A stretch of DNA of 43,983 bases, from the NCBI GenBank assembly GCA_029861595.1, contig JAOTYY010000003.1:1-43983 (forward strand), in the 5' to 3' direction. Made by a program: the position numbers and the translations under genes. Source of the DNA: Gammaproteobacteria bacterium (GTDB lineage: Bacteria; Pseudomonadota; Gammaproteobacteria; JAHELT01). The notes beneath the pieces were generated by a model. The model was not told the origin of the DNA. It worked only from the letters and a program-made list of their open reading frames with translations, and searched no databases. Positions 8,840 to 16,913 of this stretch are shown here, in pieces (within the stretch, counting starts at the first letter, position 1; each line of letters starts with the position of its first letter).

Positions 8840-9346
8840 TCACGCCTGGTCGGGCACTTCGGCGGCTCGCCATTGTGTGACACCGTACCCCACGTAACGC
8901 ACGGCGATGATCGCGAAGGCAATCGGTATTATGATCTCCAGCGCCCACACCGGAATGCCCGCAAACGCGAGAGTGCGATCTACGTATTCGAACCGCACCA
9001 GACGGGCCCCGTGCACCGCGATCAGCGCGCACACGGCACTTGTAAACCCGGACGTTGCGGCAACCAGCCAACGTCGCCATGTCTCGCCTGCAAATCTGGT
9101 CAGCAGATCAATGGCGATGTGTCGGTTATTGCGGCTCGCCACCATTGCGCCGAGCAGCCCCAACCATAACACCATGGCGCGCAGCAACGGATCGATCCAC
9201 AGCAGGGACGTTTCGACGACATTGCGCAACACGATTTGCGTGCAGGCCAGTGCGATCATCGTCGTCAGCAACAACGCCAGCAGCAAATCCTCGCAGCGTT
9301 GCAGGAAACCGACGACCCGTCCACCGACGGACTCGTCAGGCTGCAT
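8840..9346 (-). CDS. dctQ: TRAP transporter small permease (DctQ type)
   Basis: A 168-residue membrane protein with four predicted helices. Typical DctQ features are LLLALLLTTMIALACTQIV, the conserved RNNRHIAIDLL stretch after the second helix, and a final helix IPIAFAIIAVRYV. It forms the membrane complex with DctM. The ATG at 9346 gives the usual length. It lies between dctP (66 bases upstream on the minus strand) and dctM. The order P-Q-M matches separate-subunit TRAP systems. Confidence 0.9.
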   Translation of the reverse strand: MQPDESVGGRVVGFLQRCEDLLLALLLTTMIALACTQIVLRNVVETSLLWIDPLLRAMVLWLGLLGAMVASRNNRHIAIDLLTRFAGETWRRWLVAATSGFTSAVCALIAVHGARLVRFEYVDRTLAFAGIPVWALEIIIPIAFAIIAVRYVGYGVTQWRAAEVPDQA

Positions 9347-9411
9347 GGTGCATCGGCATCGTAGATCCTGGAGAAACTGACTCGGACTGATCGGAAGTCG
9401 CGTGAGCCCGG

Positions 9412-10425
9412 CTAGTCCCGGGCCTTGGCCTGGCTGCGAAACGCGGTAATATGCTGCTCAACCTCCCGCCAGATGTCCTCCGACACCTGCCCTTCACTGA
9501 CTGCATGCTCGATCCCCAGCGCGGCGATTTCCTGCCAGCGTTGTTTCTCCTCCACCGATAGCTCGATCAATTTCACTCCGTTGGCCAGCAGCGCTTGCAA
9601 GGCGTTTCTGTTGTCTTTTTCAGAGTACTCGTCCAGGCGCACGAACACGTCGCGCATCACGTCGCGCACGATCTGCTGATCGCCCTCCGATAAACGCGCA
9701 AACGCTTTTTTTGACAATAGCAGATAGCCGTTTACGTAACCCAGCGGGTAGTCAATAATATAGTTGATCCGCGTGTGCCATTGAAAGGCGATGGCTGCCG
9801 TTGGCGTCGTCGTCACCGTGTCCAGCAGCCCGGTTTGCAACCCCGTGTAGACATCGGATATCGGCAACGGCACCGCGTTGATCCCGCCCAGCTCAAAAAC
9901 TTTGGCTGTGATGGGATCGCCTTCGGGAATCCATACCTTGCGCTGGCGTAACTGTTCCAGACTGGCGGCTGGCTCGCTCAGCATTACGTAGGCCAGTCCG
10001 CCGTCGCCGAAACCGACAGCGATCATGCCATTATCGGCGAGGCTGTCGCGTATTGCGTCATCGACACGTTCGCGCACGTAATGCACCTCTTCGAGCCCGA
10101 GAAACAACATCGGCAGGTTGTACACATAGGTATTGGGATCGACCTGCCCGAGGGCACCGCCAGTAAACACTCCGCCTTGCAATTGACCGACACGAATCTT
10201 ACGCAACACGCTTTGATCGTTGCCCATAACGGAACCGGGATAGAACTTCAGTTTCACACGTCCTTCGGTCAACTCCGAGATACGTTTACCACCGGCGCGG
10301 ATTTCTTTCATCCACGTCGTGCCATCGGGCGCAACAGCCGCGACTTTCAGTGTCGCAGCGCGAGCCAGCGGCACCACCAATAAGACAGCGCACAGTAGCG
10401 CCGCGGTTGCATAACGACTGTTCAT
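9412..10425 (-). CDS. dctP: TRAP transporter substrate-binding protein (DctP type)
   Basis: A 337-residue periplasmic solute receptor. The N-terminus has a Sec signal peptide (ALLCAVLLVVPLARA, cleavage near ARA-AT), followed by TLKVAAVAPDGTTWMKE and KFYPGSVMGNDQSVLRKIR, typical of DctP proteins. The arginine usually used to bind a substrate carboxylate is expected in the middle of the protein but I could not place it with certainty. The ATG at 10425 is preferred over an open-frame start at 10509 because it puts the signal peptide at the N-terminus; GAGGA lies about 12 bases upstream. It follows the tatT gene in the same direction, which suggests work with a TatT lipoprotein. Confidence 0.92.
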   Translation of the reverse strand: MNSRYATAALLCAVLLVVPLARAATLKVAAVAPDGTTWMKEIRAGGKRISELTEGRVKLKFYPGSVMGNDQSVLRKIRVGQLQGGVFTGGALGQVDPNTYVYNLPMLFLGLEEVHYVRERVDDAIRDSLADNGMIAVGFGDGGLAYVMLSEPAASLEQLRQRKVWIPEGDPITAKVFELGGINAVPLPISDVYTGLQTGLLDTVTTTPTAAIAFQWHTRINYIIDYPLGYVNGYLLLSKKAFARLSEGDQQIVRDVMRDVFVRLDEYSEKDNRNALQALLANGVKLIELSVEEKQRWQEIAALGIEHAVSEGQVSEDIWREVEQHITAFRSQAKARD

Positions 10426-10585
10426 CTCGTTGTCGGTCCTCTGTCGGATGACCCTGCCCGGTGTTTGGAAATGCCCCAGCCGCAGGAGTTGCCTCGCATA
10501 ATGCACCAAGGTATCAGCGCGGCATAGTGCGAATACATTCCGGGGGATTCAAGGGCGGATTCTAGTGCTCTGTGCGCTCTGCGGC

Positions 10586-11431
10586 TTAGAAATATTCGTC
10601 CCCGGAGGCCAGCAATGCCTTCGCCCGGGCCTTCGCCAGGGTGTTGTTGAGCGCAAATTCGTCGTTCTCGATTTCCCTGTCCACGACGTTGCTGAGAAGC
10701 TCGTCATGCAGTTCACGGTCAAACACCAGGCGTGCGTAATGTTCGGCGAACAATACATACGCCATCAGATTTCGATCCCTGGAAATCTCGATGGCACGCT
10801 CGAAATAACGGCGCCCCTTCTCCGGCTCGCCACCCAACGCCGGCGGCAGCAGAGTCGCCAGCACTCCCAGGTACAGAAACGCGGCGCCTTGCTCGTGCTG
10901 CTCGTCGAGTTCCACCACCCGCCGCATGGTCGCCCGCACCTTGGGAACGTCGGCGATGGCATTCCAGTCGGAACTGTTGGCCTGCAGCCAGCCCGCCCAG
11001 GTCACGCCGTACCCGAACAGCACCCAGGTTTCGTCCTCGTCGACGCCCTGCAGCACCCGGGTGTAAACGTCGAAACGCGCGCCGGTCGACGCGCAAACGT
11101 CAGCCAGCTCGATACACAGAGCGCGCCCGGCATAGTTCTTTGCACGTTGCGCCAGGCGCTGGGTGCGCTCGGGATCGTCAACGAACGCTGCGGCATAGGA
11201 GCCGTACAGGCGGGCACCACTCAGCAACAGCTGCGCGTTTTGCGGATCGTCGTCGATCAAACCGTCGATCATCAGCAAATAAGCCGGTGCACCGTCGCGC
11301 ACCGTTTCGATGTCGGTTTGCCGCTGAATGGCCCCACTCAAACTGCCGGCCAGGCGCTCGGAAATACTAACGCAGCCCGCTACCACCAGCAGCAACGGTA
11401 ACAGCGCAGCCGTCGGGCGCCAAGATTTCAT
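10586..11431 (-). CDS. TRAP-associated TatT-type lipoprotein
   Basis: 281 residues with a lipoprotein signal (LLPLLLVVAGC, lipobox Cys at residue 20). The mature part is made of paired helices resembling the TatT (T-component) family first described for Treponema TP0956. Conserved-looking stretches are LLLSGARLYGSYAAAF, LFGYGVTWAGWLQ and AAFLYLGVLATLLPPALGG. TatT proteins form rings of TPR-like helices that bind the TRAP substrate-binding protein in the periplasm. Here tatT directly precedes dctP on the same strand, followed by dctQ and dctM, giving a full T-P-Q-M set. A role in delivering hydrophobic ligands has been proposed for the family; this is inference here. The end of pilZ lies only 54 bases upstream. 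Confidence 0.85.
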   Translation of the reverse strand: MKSWRPTAALLPLLLVVAGCVSISERLAGSLSGAIQRQTDIETVRDGAPAYLLMIDGLIDDDPQNAQLLLSGARLYGSYAAAFVDDPERTQRLAQRAKNYAGRALCIELADVCASTGARFDVYTRVLQGVDEDETWVLFGYGVTWAGWLQANSSDWNAIADVPKVRATMRRVVELDEQHEQGAAFLYLGVLATLLPPALGGEPEKGRRYFERAIEISRDRNLMAYVLFAEHYARLVFDRELHDELLSNVVDREIENDEFALNNTLAKARAKALLASGDEYF

Positions 11432-11485
11432 CGTTATAGCTTCCCGGATCAGTAACCAGCCGCGATGATACCCAAGCCCGCGCTG

Positions 11486-11908
11486 CTATACACCGTCGCC
11501 TGCCACCGCCCGGCGCGTGCGTATTTTACGAATCCGCTGTTTCTCACAGCCCAGGATGTAGCGGTGCAGAGCGTTACGCGACACCGCGCTCAACTGCAGG
11601 AACTTACAGCGGCACAAGCCCCGAGGCGTCTTATTGATCACCTCGACCTCGGTAAGGATGACCGGACTGCCGTCAGGCAACTGCAGCCGGATACTGTATT
11701 TCTGGCCGGCCTGCAACTCGGGAGCAGGGATCGCCAGCCCCCCCGCACTGAGATTGGCTGCCGAATAGTCGACGCCGTCGATAGTGACGAGCACGGGATT
11801 CTGGGGATCGGAGCCGATCCGGAAGGACTCGCGGCGTTCCGACGCCTCACGCGACGGCTCATCCAGCTCGATATCGAACTCGTCAGCTTCTTTCTTTTTC
11901 CAGAACAA
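11486..11908 (-). CDS. PilZ-domain protein (c-di-GMP receptor type)
   Basis: A 140-residue PilZ protein. The RxxxR motif is at residues 26-30 (RESFR) and the NxSxxG motif at 52-57 (NLSAGG), so both parts of the c-di-GMP binding site are present. The start is TTG at 11908, with AGGAGA seven bases upstream; the 26-base overlap with the end of motB supports translational coupling. The C-terminus is basic (CEKQRIRKIRTRRA). Being coupled to motA-motB, it is a plausible YcgR-like brake or modulator of this stator, but it is a single PilZ domain without the YcgR N-terminal domain. Confidence 0.88.
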   Translation of the reverse strand: MFWKKKEADEFDIELDEPSREASERRESFRIGSDPQNPVLVTIDGVDYSAANLSAGGLAIPAPELQAGQKYSIRLQLPDGSPVILTEVEVINKTPRGLCRCKFLQLSAVSRNALHRYILGCEKQRIRKIRTRRAVAGDGV

Positions 11909-12614
11909 ACTCGACTCTCCTGTTGCGCGCCCTGCCCTGCGGGGTGTCGCTATGGTCGATTGGAAACAGATCTGCGTATCCGGTGGCCGTCAAGCGGCGG
12001 GCATCGATGCCGCGATCGGTAAAAAAACGTAGCACGGTGGTTGCTCGGACCGCCGAAAGCTCCCAGTTGGACGAGAATTTTTCCGTGGAGATCGGTATGT
12101 TGTCGGTATGTCCGGAAATTTTTATCCGATAATCGGGATAGCGCTCAAACGTCTGCAGCATGTCAGCGAAGATTCTGTCCGCCTGGGTGGTCAACTCAGC
12201 GCGCCCGGATGCGAACAGCGCCGATCCGTCGAGGGTGATTTTTACCTTGTCGCCAGTCGCGGTCGCCGAGGCATTCTGATGCCAGTTGTTCGCGCTCGCG
12301 ATCTCGCGGATTTCCTCGAGCACGCGGGCGCGCTGCTGCCGCAGTCCGGTGGCTTCCTCAAGGCGCACCTGGCGCCCGTTTTCACGTAACTGTGCGGCGT
12401 ATTCCAGCACGCTTATTGTATTGCCCTCGTCGTCGACTTCGATCTCCAGACTGGACAGGTCGCGCTTGAAATCTTGCGTCTGGAAATAGAAAACCGTGTA
12501 GAGCAGGATAAAGAACACCAGCAACAGCGTCATCATGTCGCCATAGGTAACCATCCAGGGTGCGGCGTCATCCCGCTCGTCGATGAGATCCTCGATCAGT
12601 GAGCGCTCGGCCAC
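11883..12614 (-). CDS. motB: MotB/PomB-type stator protein (OmpA C-terminus)
   Basis: 243 residues. A single N-terminal transmembrane helix (about 24-43) carries the ion-carrying aspartate D26 in VTYGDMMTLLLVFF. A linker follows, then a C-terminal OmpA/MotB peptidoglycan-binding domain with ISGHTDNIP and the closing RARNRRVEF. It forms the ion channel with MotA in the inner membrane. The two bases between motA and motB indicate one transcript. No other flagellar genes are in the window, so flagellar use is inferred from family membership. It could belong to another proton- or sodium-driven machine. Confidence 0.92.
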   Translation of the reverse strand: MAERSLIEDLIDERDDAAPWMVTYGDMMTLLLVFFILLYTVFYFQTQDFKRDLSSLEIEVDDEGNTISVLEYAAQLRENGRQVRLEEATGLRQQRARVLEEIREIASANNWHQNASATATGDKVKITLDGSALFASGRAELTTQADRIFADMLQTFERYPDYRIKISGHTDNIPISTEKFSSNWELSAVRATTVLRFFTDRGIDARRLTATGYADLFPIDHSDTPQGRARNRRVEFVLEKERS

Positions 12615-12616
12615 TG

Positions 12617-13384
12617 TCAGCCCTTCAGGCCTTTCATCGGTTTGCGCATCGCTGCCGGTATGAACGACGAAAGCTTCTCGTAGACCGATAGCGAATTGTT
12701 GTCCTGAAGGATGCTGATCGCACCCTCGAAAATAATCTCCAGGTTGATAACTTCCACCAGCGTGCGAGAGCGCAATTTGCCTGAAATCGGCAGAAACACC
12801 ATAGTCGAGAGCATCGACCCGTAAAACGTTGTCAGCAGGGCAACCGACATGCCCTGCCCGATAGTGGAGGGATCCTGCAGATCACTGAGCATCTGAATCA
12901 GTCCGATCAATGTCCCGAGCAGTCCGAAAGCCGGCGCGTACATCGCCATGCGCCGGAATACGTCCTGCACGATGAAGTGGCGCATTTTCATGGAATCGAT
13001 CTCCGTGCGCAGCGTGGAACGAATCATCTCCTCATCAGAAGCATCCGCGATCAGATTGCAGGCACGCTTGAGAAACGGTGATTGCGTCTTCACATCGGAC
13101 AGTCCGACCAGACCTTTGCGGCGGCTGATGCTGCACAGCTTCAACATCGTGCTTATCATGTCGTTGGGATCCTGCTTCTGGCGCGCGAACACGAAAAACG
13201 CACCCTTGAATGCGGCCAGCACATCGCGCAGCTGGAAAGTGAGCAGGGTCGCCGCCATGGTGCCGCCAAACACAATCATCATGCCGGGCACACTGTAGAA
13301 ATTGTGCACCTCGCCACCGAGCACTATCGCCGATACGATCAGCAGAAGACCGGAAGCGATGCCGATCAGAGAGGTCAAGTCCAT
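12617..13384 (-). CDS. motA: MotA/PomA-type stator protein
   Basis: A 255-residue stator with four membrane segments: 6-24, about 32-50, and two in the last half (YAPAFGLLGTLIGLIQML and MSVALLTTFYGSMLSTMVF). The large cytoplasmic loop between the second and third holds the basic and acidic residues that touch the rotor. It begins MDLTSLIGIASG, like PomA/MotA of many gammaproteobacteria. It heads the motA-motB-pilZ unit. A sigma-28-like promoter is found about 220 bases upstream. Whether protons or sodium are used cannot be decided from the sequence alone. Confidence 0.93.
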   Translation of the reverse strand: MDLTSLIGIASGLLLIVSAIVLGGEVHNFYSVPGMMIVFGGTMAATLLTFQLRDVLAAFKGAFFVFARQKQDPNDMISTMLKLCSISRRKGLVGLSDVKTQSPFLKRACNLIADASDEEMIRSTLRTEIDSMKMRHFIVQDVFRRMAMYAPAFGLLGTLIGLIQMLSDLQDPSTIGQGMSVALLTTFYGSMLSTMVFLPISGKLRSRTLVEVINLEIIFEGAISILQDNNSLSVYEKLSSFIPAAMRKPMKGLKG

Positions 13385-13749
13385 ACCGGATCCCTCAGCC
13401 TAGCTGACCCACGGTTGTGCAATAAAGTGAATAGTACAAATCGTTGCCTACTATCACGCGCCGAAATCACCGTCACGGCTCTGGTCAGCCCGCGGCTTCC
13501 GACACCCGCCCGCGGAAACACCCGGGCCGGCGTTACTCAGGGTGTGAAAATTCACTGGCGTCGGCCTGATCCGCACAAGGCTCCAAACACCTGTCCGATG
13601 CTTTAGTTAATCGTCCATACGGCGTTTTTCTTTAGCCCGGATTGCTGCCCGGAGAGCCGTCCGGGTCAAGTATTTAGACTTTATATTCAGACAGTTAGGC
13701 GCTCCCGAGAGGGAGTTGGCGGTCTCGCGCAGGGCTCGTTCCAGCGTTG
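13385..13749. other. Intergenic stretch with hairpins and a promoter candidate
   Basis: These 365 bases between motA and the metallopeptidase gene (both minus strand) hold no convincing gene. Visible are a sigma-28-like promoter at 13608-13634 on the minus strand, a hairpin CCCGGA/TCCGGG (13648-13665, six-base loop) and a hairpin CTCCC/GGGAG (13702-13715, four-base loop). Neither hairpin has a good T-run. A run of A/T around 13670-13695 sits between them. Confidence 0.6.
13608..13634 (-). promoter_or_regulatory. Candidate sigma-28 (FliA) promoter for motA
   Basis: On the minus strand, TAAA (13634-13631) is followed after 15 bases by GACGATTA (13615-13608). The FliA consensus is TAAA-N15-GCCGATAA, so the -35 is perfect and the -10 matches six of eight. 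It points toward motA-motB-pilZ with a leader of about 220 bases. The long leader and two mismatches keep this tentative. Confidence 0.4.
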
Positions 13750-14475
13750 TTACTGTTCCGCCCACCAGGGCACTGCCACCGCGGCACGCTGCAACTCCTC
13801 ATGGCGCCGGCGACAATCGGGCAATACCGCTTCCAGGCGTCGCCAGAAACGGGGCGAATGATCGGGGTGCAGCGTGTGCGTGAGCTCGTGCAGAAGGACG
13901 TAGTCCACCACCGCAGGCGACAGGAACAGCAGTTTATAGTTGAGGCAGACATGACCACTGGTGGAAGCACTACCCCAGCGCCCGCGCTGGCCGCGAATCG
14001 AGCAGCGCGAATAGCCCAGCCCGCTGGCGGCCGAAAGCCGTCGCAGCCTCGCCACCAGCTCGCGTTTGGCGAGCCGGGACAGCCAGCGGCACAGCGCTGC
14101 GCAAACGGCATGCTTATCGGCTACCGAACCGGCAACTCGAAGCCCGGCCACACTTTCGGTCACGCGCACGCGGGTACCCGGTTGTCCCTCGTAGCGCACG
14201 CTGATATTGCGTTGCAGCGCCGGCAGCTCAATGCTTGCCGGCAGCCTGCCTCGCTGATGTGCGGTGGGATGCCGCTCCGCCGCCAGCAGTTCGCGCTCTA
14301 GCCATTCGCGATGCTCGAGCAGGAATGGCTCGATGGCGTCTTCGCGAAGCCCCGACGGCAGCGTAACCGTGACGCCCAGCTGCGGTGTGACCCGTACGGA
14401 CAGGTACCTGGCGCGCCGGGAGTGTTGCACGGTGTAGGTGGGCAGAGGCAGTCGCAGTTCCAGCTCTAATTGCAT
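13750..14475 (-). CDS. YgjP/SprT-like zinc metallopeptidase
   Basis: A 241-residue protein of the YgjP/WLM (DUF45) metallopeptidase group. The family pattern is clear: RGRWGSASTSGHVCLNYKL, then the zinc motif HELTH (196-200), followed by HPDHSPRFW with the likely third ligand at H206. Most relatives have HELAH or HELCH, so threonine in the motif is a small variation. The N-terminal half carries the RARYLSVRVTPQLGVTVTLP strand region. The ATG at 14475 is preferred over an earlier one at 14649 because the upstream residues do not fit the family. Substrates of bacterial YgjP proteins are not known. The thiol peroxidase gene is divergent from it, 224 bases away. Confidence 0.85.
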   Translation of the reverse strand: MQLELELRLPLPTYTVQHSRRARYLSVRVTPQLGVTVTLPSGLREDAIEPFLLEHREWLERELLAAERHPTAHQRGRLPASIELPALQRNISVRYEGQPGTRVRVTESVAGLRVAGSVADKHAVCAALCRWLSRLAKRELVARLRRLSAASGLGYSRCSIRGQRGRWGSASTSGHVCLNYKLLFLSPAVVDYVLLHELTHTLHPDHSPRFWRRLEAVLPDCRRRHEELQRAAVAVPWWAEQ

Positions 14476-14699
14476 ATACGTGAAGCCGCCGCGCCGCTCC
14501 CGCGTCCACGAGCCGGTCGTCGCGGTGAAGTCCGATGTCTGTCGAAACAGGAGGAATTGTAGCGAGGCGCATCGGGAAACGAATGCTTTTTTTCCCGCCG
14601 TCTCTCCAGCCCTGTCTGCCACCGATGCCTGTGATACCGCTTGGCGCAATCCATGCCTGCCCTGCTAAGCTTGAGTTTCGTTCACTTCGCGGAACACAG

Positions 14700-15209
14700 A
14701 TGGCTGCGTTGCTGATGCAAGGCCAGGAGATTCACACCAACGGCGAGTTGCCTACCGTCGGCGGCGCGGCGCCGCTGTTCGTTCTCACCGACGAGGACTT
14801 GCGCGATGCGGCTTTGGCCGACTACCGGGGCGCGACGCTGATCATCAACGTTGTACCGAGCCTGGACACACCCACCTGCCTGGTCTCGACACGGCGCTTG
14901 AGCGCTCAGATCGAGGATATGCCGAACACGCGACTGCTGGTGATATCCGCGGATTTACCGTTCGCCCAGGGCCGGGTGCTGCTCGAAGCAGAGATCACCA
15001 ACGTCGAACCCTTGTCCATGATGCGCGATCGCGAATTTGCCATCGATTATGGATTATTGATCGTCGACGGTCCGCTGCGGGGCATAGCGGCCCGTGCGTT
15101 GCTGGTTATTGACCCGAACGGCATTGTCGTGCATGCGCAACTGGTCGCCGACATCGCAGACGAACCGGACTACGCAGCGGCAATTGCCGCGGCGAACGCG
15201 GCAGGGTGA
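14700..15209 (+). CDS. tpx: Thiol peroxidase (Tpx) lacking the resolving cysteine
   Basis: A 169-residue atypical peroxiredoxin. The peroxidatic site PSLDTPTC (Cys60, with T57) is intact, as are ISADLPFAQ, DGPLRGIAARA and the ending ADEPDYAAA. In E. coli Tpx the resolving cysteine follows FAQ in FAQSRFCGAEG. Here the same place reads FAQGRVLLEAE, so Leu94 replaces it, and Cys60 is the only cysteine in the protein. It should therefore work as a one-Cys enzyme that needs an outside thiol, or be altered in function. The ATG at 14700 gives the E. coli length and alignment; the reading frame is open to 14535. It is divergent from the YgjP-like gene. Confidence 0.88.
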   Translation: MAALLMQGQEIHTNGELPTVGGAAPLFVLTDEDLRDAALADYRGATLIINVVPSLDTPTCLVSTRRLSAQIEDMPNTRLLVISADLPFAQGRVLLEAEITNVEPLSMMRDREFAIDYGLLIVDGPLRGIAARALLVIDPNGIVVHAQLVADIADEPDYAAAIAAANAAG

Positions 15210-15349
15210 GCCACGACTTTGCGATCGTGACCACTACCGAGCACAATGCGCCAGCCTGTCGATTGGCATCGGTATTGCACCACGCCTGACGCCAATCCGA
15301 CCGGTTGGCGAGAGTGCTTGCAAGACAACCCTACAGCCGGAGTGCAGTT

Positions 15350-15925
15350 ATGGATATCCTCGGTTACACGCTTCTCGCAGTGCTCATCGTGGTGGTGATC
15401 TATGCGATCACGATATACAACCGCCTGGTCACACTGAAGCACAATGTAAAGCGTGCCTGGGGCAATATTGACGTGCTGTTGAAACAACGCCACGACGAAC
15501 TGCCAAAGCTGATCGAAACCTGCAAGCGCTACATGGAATACGAGCAGGAAACCCTGACTCGGGTGATCGAGGCGCGCAGCCGCGTCGCACAGGCGCGCGA
15601 AGCCGGCGATATCCCGCAACTGGGACAAGCCGAAGGTATCTTGCGCATGGGGCTGGGGCAGCTGTTCGCGCTCGCCGAAAACTACCCGGACCTGAAAGCC
15701 GACCAGACGTTCGCGCATCTGCAAAGCCGGATTACCGGGCTGGAGAACTCCATTGCCGATCGTCGCGAGTTCTACAACGAGTCGGTAAACGTCTACAACA
15801 TCGGCATCGAACAGTTTCCGGATGTCATCGTGGCGCGCATTTTCAATTACCGCGATGCCGGACTGCTGGAGTTTGACGCCAGCGAATTGACGGACGTCGA
15901 CGTGGGAACGTTGTTTTCCTCCTGA
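15350..15925 (+). CDS. lemA: LemA-family membrane protein
   Basis: 191 residues: a short outside N-terminus, one membrane helix (about 5-23, LGYTLLAVLIVVVIYAITIY), then a long helical domain. Family marks are YNRLVTLKHNVKRAWGNIDV, LLKQRHDELPKLIETC and the ending EFYNESVNVYNIGIEQFPD. LemA proteins are widespread but their biochemical role is unclear. The ATG at 15350 has GGAG eight bases upstream and starts just before the helix. The next gene, a GIDE/EF-hand protein, follows after 70 bases, a pairing seen in other proteobacteria. Confidence 0.92.
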   Translation: MDILGYTLLAVLIVVVIYAITIYNRLVTLKHNVKRAWGNIDVLLKQRHDELPKLIETCKRYMEYEQETLTRVIEARSRVAQAREAGDIPQLGQAEGILRMGLGQLFALAENYPDLKADQTFAHLQSRITGLENSIADRREFYNESVNVYNIGIEQFPDVIVARIFNYRDAGLLEFDASELTDVDVGTLFSS

Positions 15926-15995
15926 GCGCCACGCCATCTCACTGCCGGCGAGTGCCCGGACACGCCGTCCGGCAATGCCCGCCCATCGTTAGCCG

Positions 15996-16886
15996 ATGCC
16001 CATCGTACTTCTCGATTTCCGCCATAACCTGAGTAATGGCGTTGCCGCGGCGGGTTATGCTGCACTCGCAGTATTCGCATTCGAAGCGCGGCAGCCAGAG
16101 CTGAAAATCGGTGCACTGGGGTTAGTGGCTGTGGTCAGCCTGGTCGCGTGGCTGCTCGCGTTTAGGCGTTACCACGCGATCGTAGACACGCCCACGGCAC
16201 GAATCAGCAGCGCACCCCAGGGCTATGTCGAGTTGATCGGCCGCTGTGGGTTACTGCCTGGTGCGGCGCCGCTGGGATTCGCCAACTGCCCGCCGTGCGT
16301 GTGGTACCGGTACCGCGTGTTCCGGGACGGCAAACAGATCGACAGCGGCCAGAGTCACGACACCTTTCTGCTGTTGGACGGCAGCGATGAATGCGTCATC
16401 GACCCCGACCTCGCCGAGGTCGTCGCAAGTTCACGCCGCACGACGCGCCGCGACAACTACACCACACACACCGACTATCTGCGGGTAGATGCCCCACTTT
16501 ACGCCATCGGCGAGTTCCGCACCCTGACCGGAACCGAACTTACGCTGGATCGCCGCGGCGCGGTACGCGAACTGCTGGGTGAATGGAAGCAGGACTCGAA
16601 CCGGCTGCTGGAACGATTCGATATCAACGGCGACGGTGAGATCAGTCTTACGGAGTGGCAGGCGGCTCGCCAGGCCGCGGCGCGGGAAGTCGCGGAGCGC
16701 CACGCGGAACTGCGCTTAAGTCCGGACACTCACCTGCTGCGAGCGCCAGGCGACGGCCGCCCGTTCATTTTATCCGGCAGCGACCCGGAAAAACTGGCCG
16801 TGCGTTATAGACTCTGGGCGTGGTTTCACGCAGCGGCGTTCATCGCGGGATTTGCCGCTGCCTCGACAATGTTGACACGTTTCTAG
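15996..16886 (+). CDS. GIDE-like membrane protein with an EF-hand
   Basis: 296 residues. Membrane segments lie at about 13-29, 38-55 and at the C-terminus (AWFHAAAFIAGFAAASTML). The middle resembles the GIDE domain of E3-ligase-like MULAN proteins (LGFANCPPCVWYRYRVFRDG, then a DTFLLLDGSDECVIDPDLAEV strand set), but no RING finger is present. At 209-220 there is a textbook EF-hand loop, DINGDGEISLTE, with D209, N211, D213, S217 and E220, followed by Trp221. Calcium binding is therefore likely. It follows lemA on the same strand and probably acts with it at the membrane. The cellular role is unknown. Confidence 0.75.
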   Translation: MPIVLLDFRHNLSNGVAAAGYAALAVFAFEARQPELKIGALGLVAVVSLVAWLLAFRRYHAIVDTPTARISSAPQGYVELIGRCGLLPGAAPLGFANCPPCVWYRYRVFRDGKQIDSGQSHDTFLLLDGSDECVIDPDLAEVVASSRRTTRRDNYTTHTDYLRVDAPLYAIGEFRTLTGTELTLDRRGAVRELLGEWKQDSNRLLERFDINGDGEISLTEWQAARQAAAREVAERHAELRLSPDTHLLRAPGDGRPFILSGSDPEKLAVRYRLWAWFHAAAFIAGFAAASTMLTRF

Positions 16887-16913
16887 CCAAAGCTCCCCCG
16901 CCCCGGGCTTGCG

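Noticed and set aside
9407-9422. CCCGG/CCGGG hairpin at the dctP stop
   Set aside because: Only five base pairs, without a T-run; likely chance in GC-rich DNA.
13702-13715. CTCCC/GGGAG hairpin as terminator of the YgjP-like gene
   Set aside because: The stem is short and no T-run follows on the minus strand.
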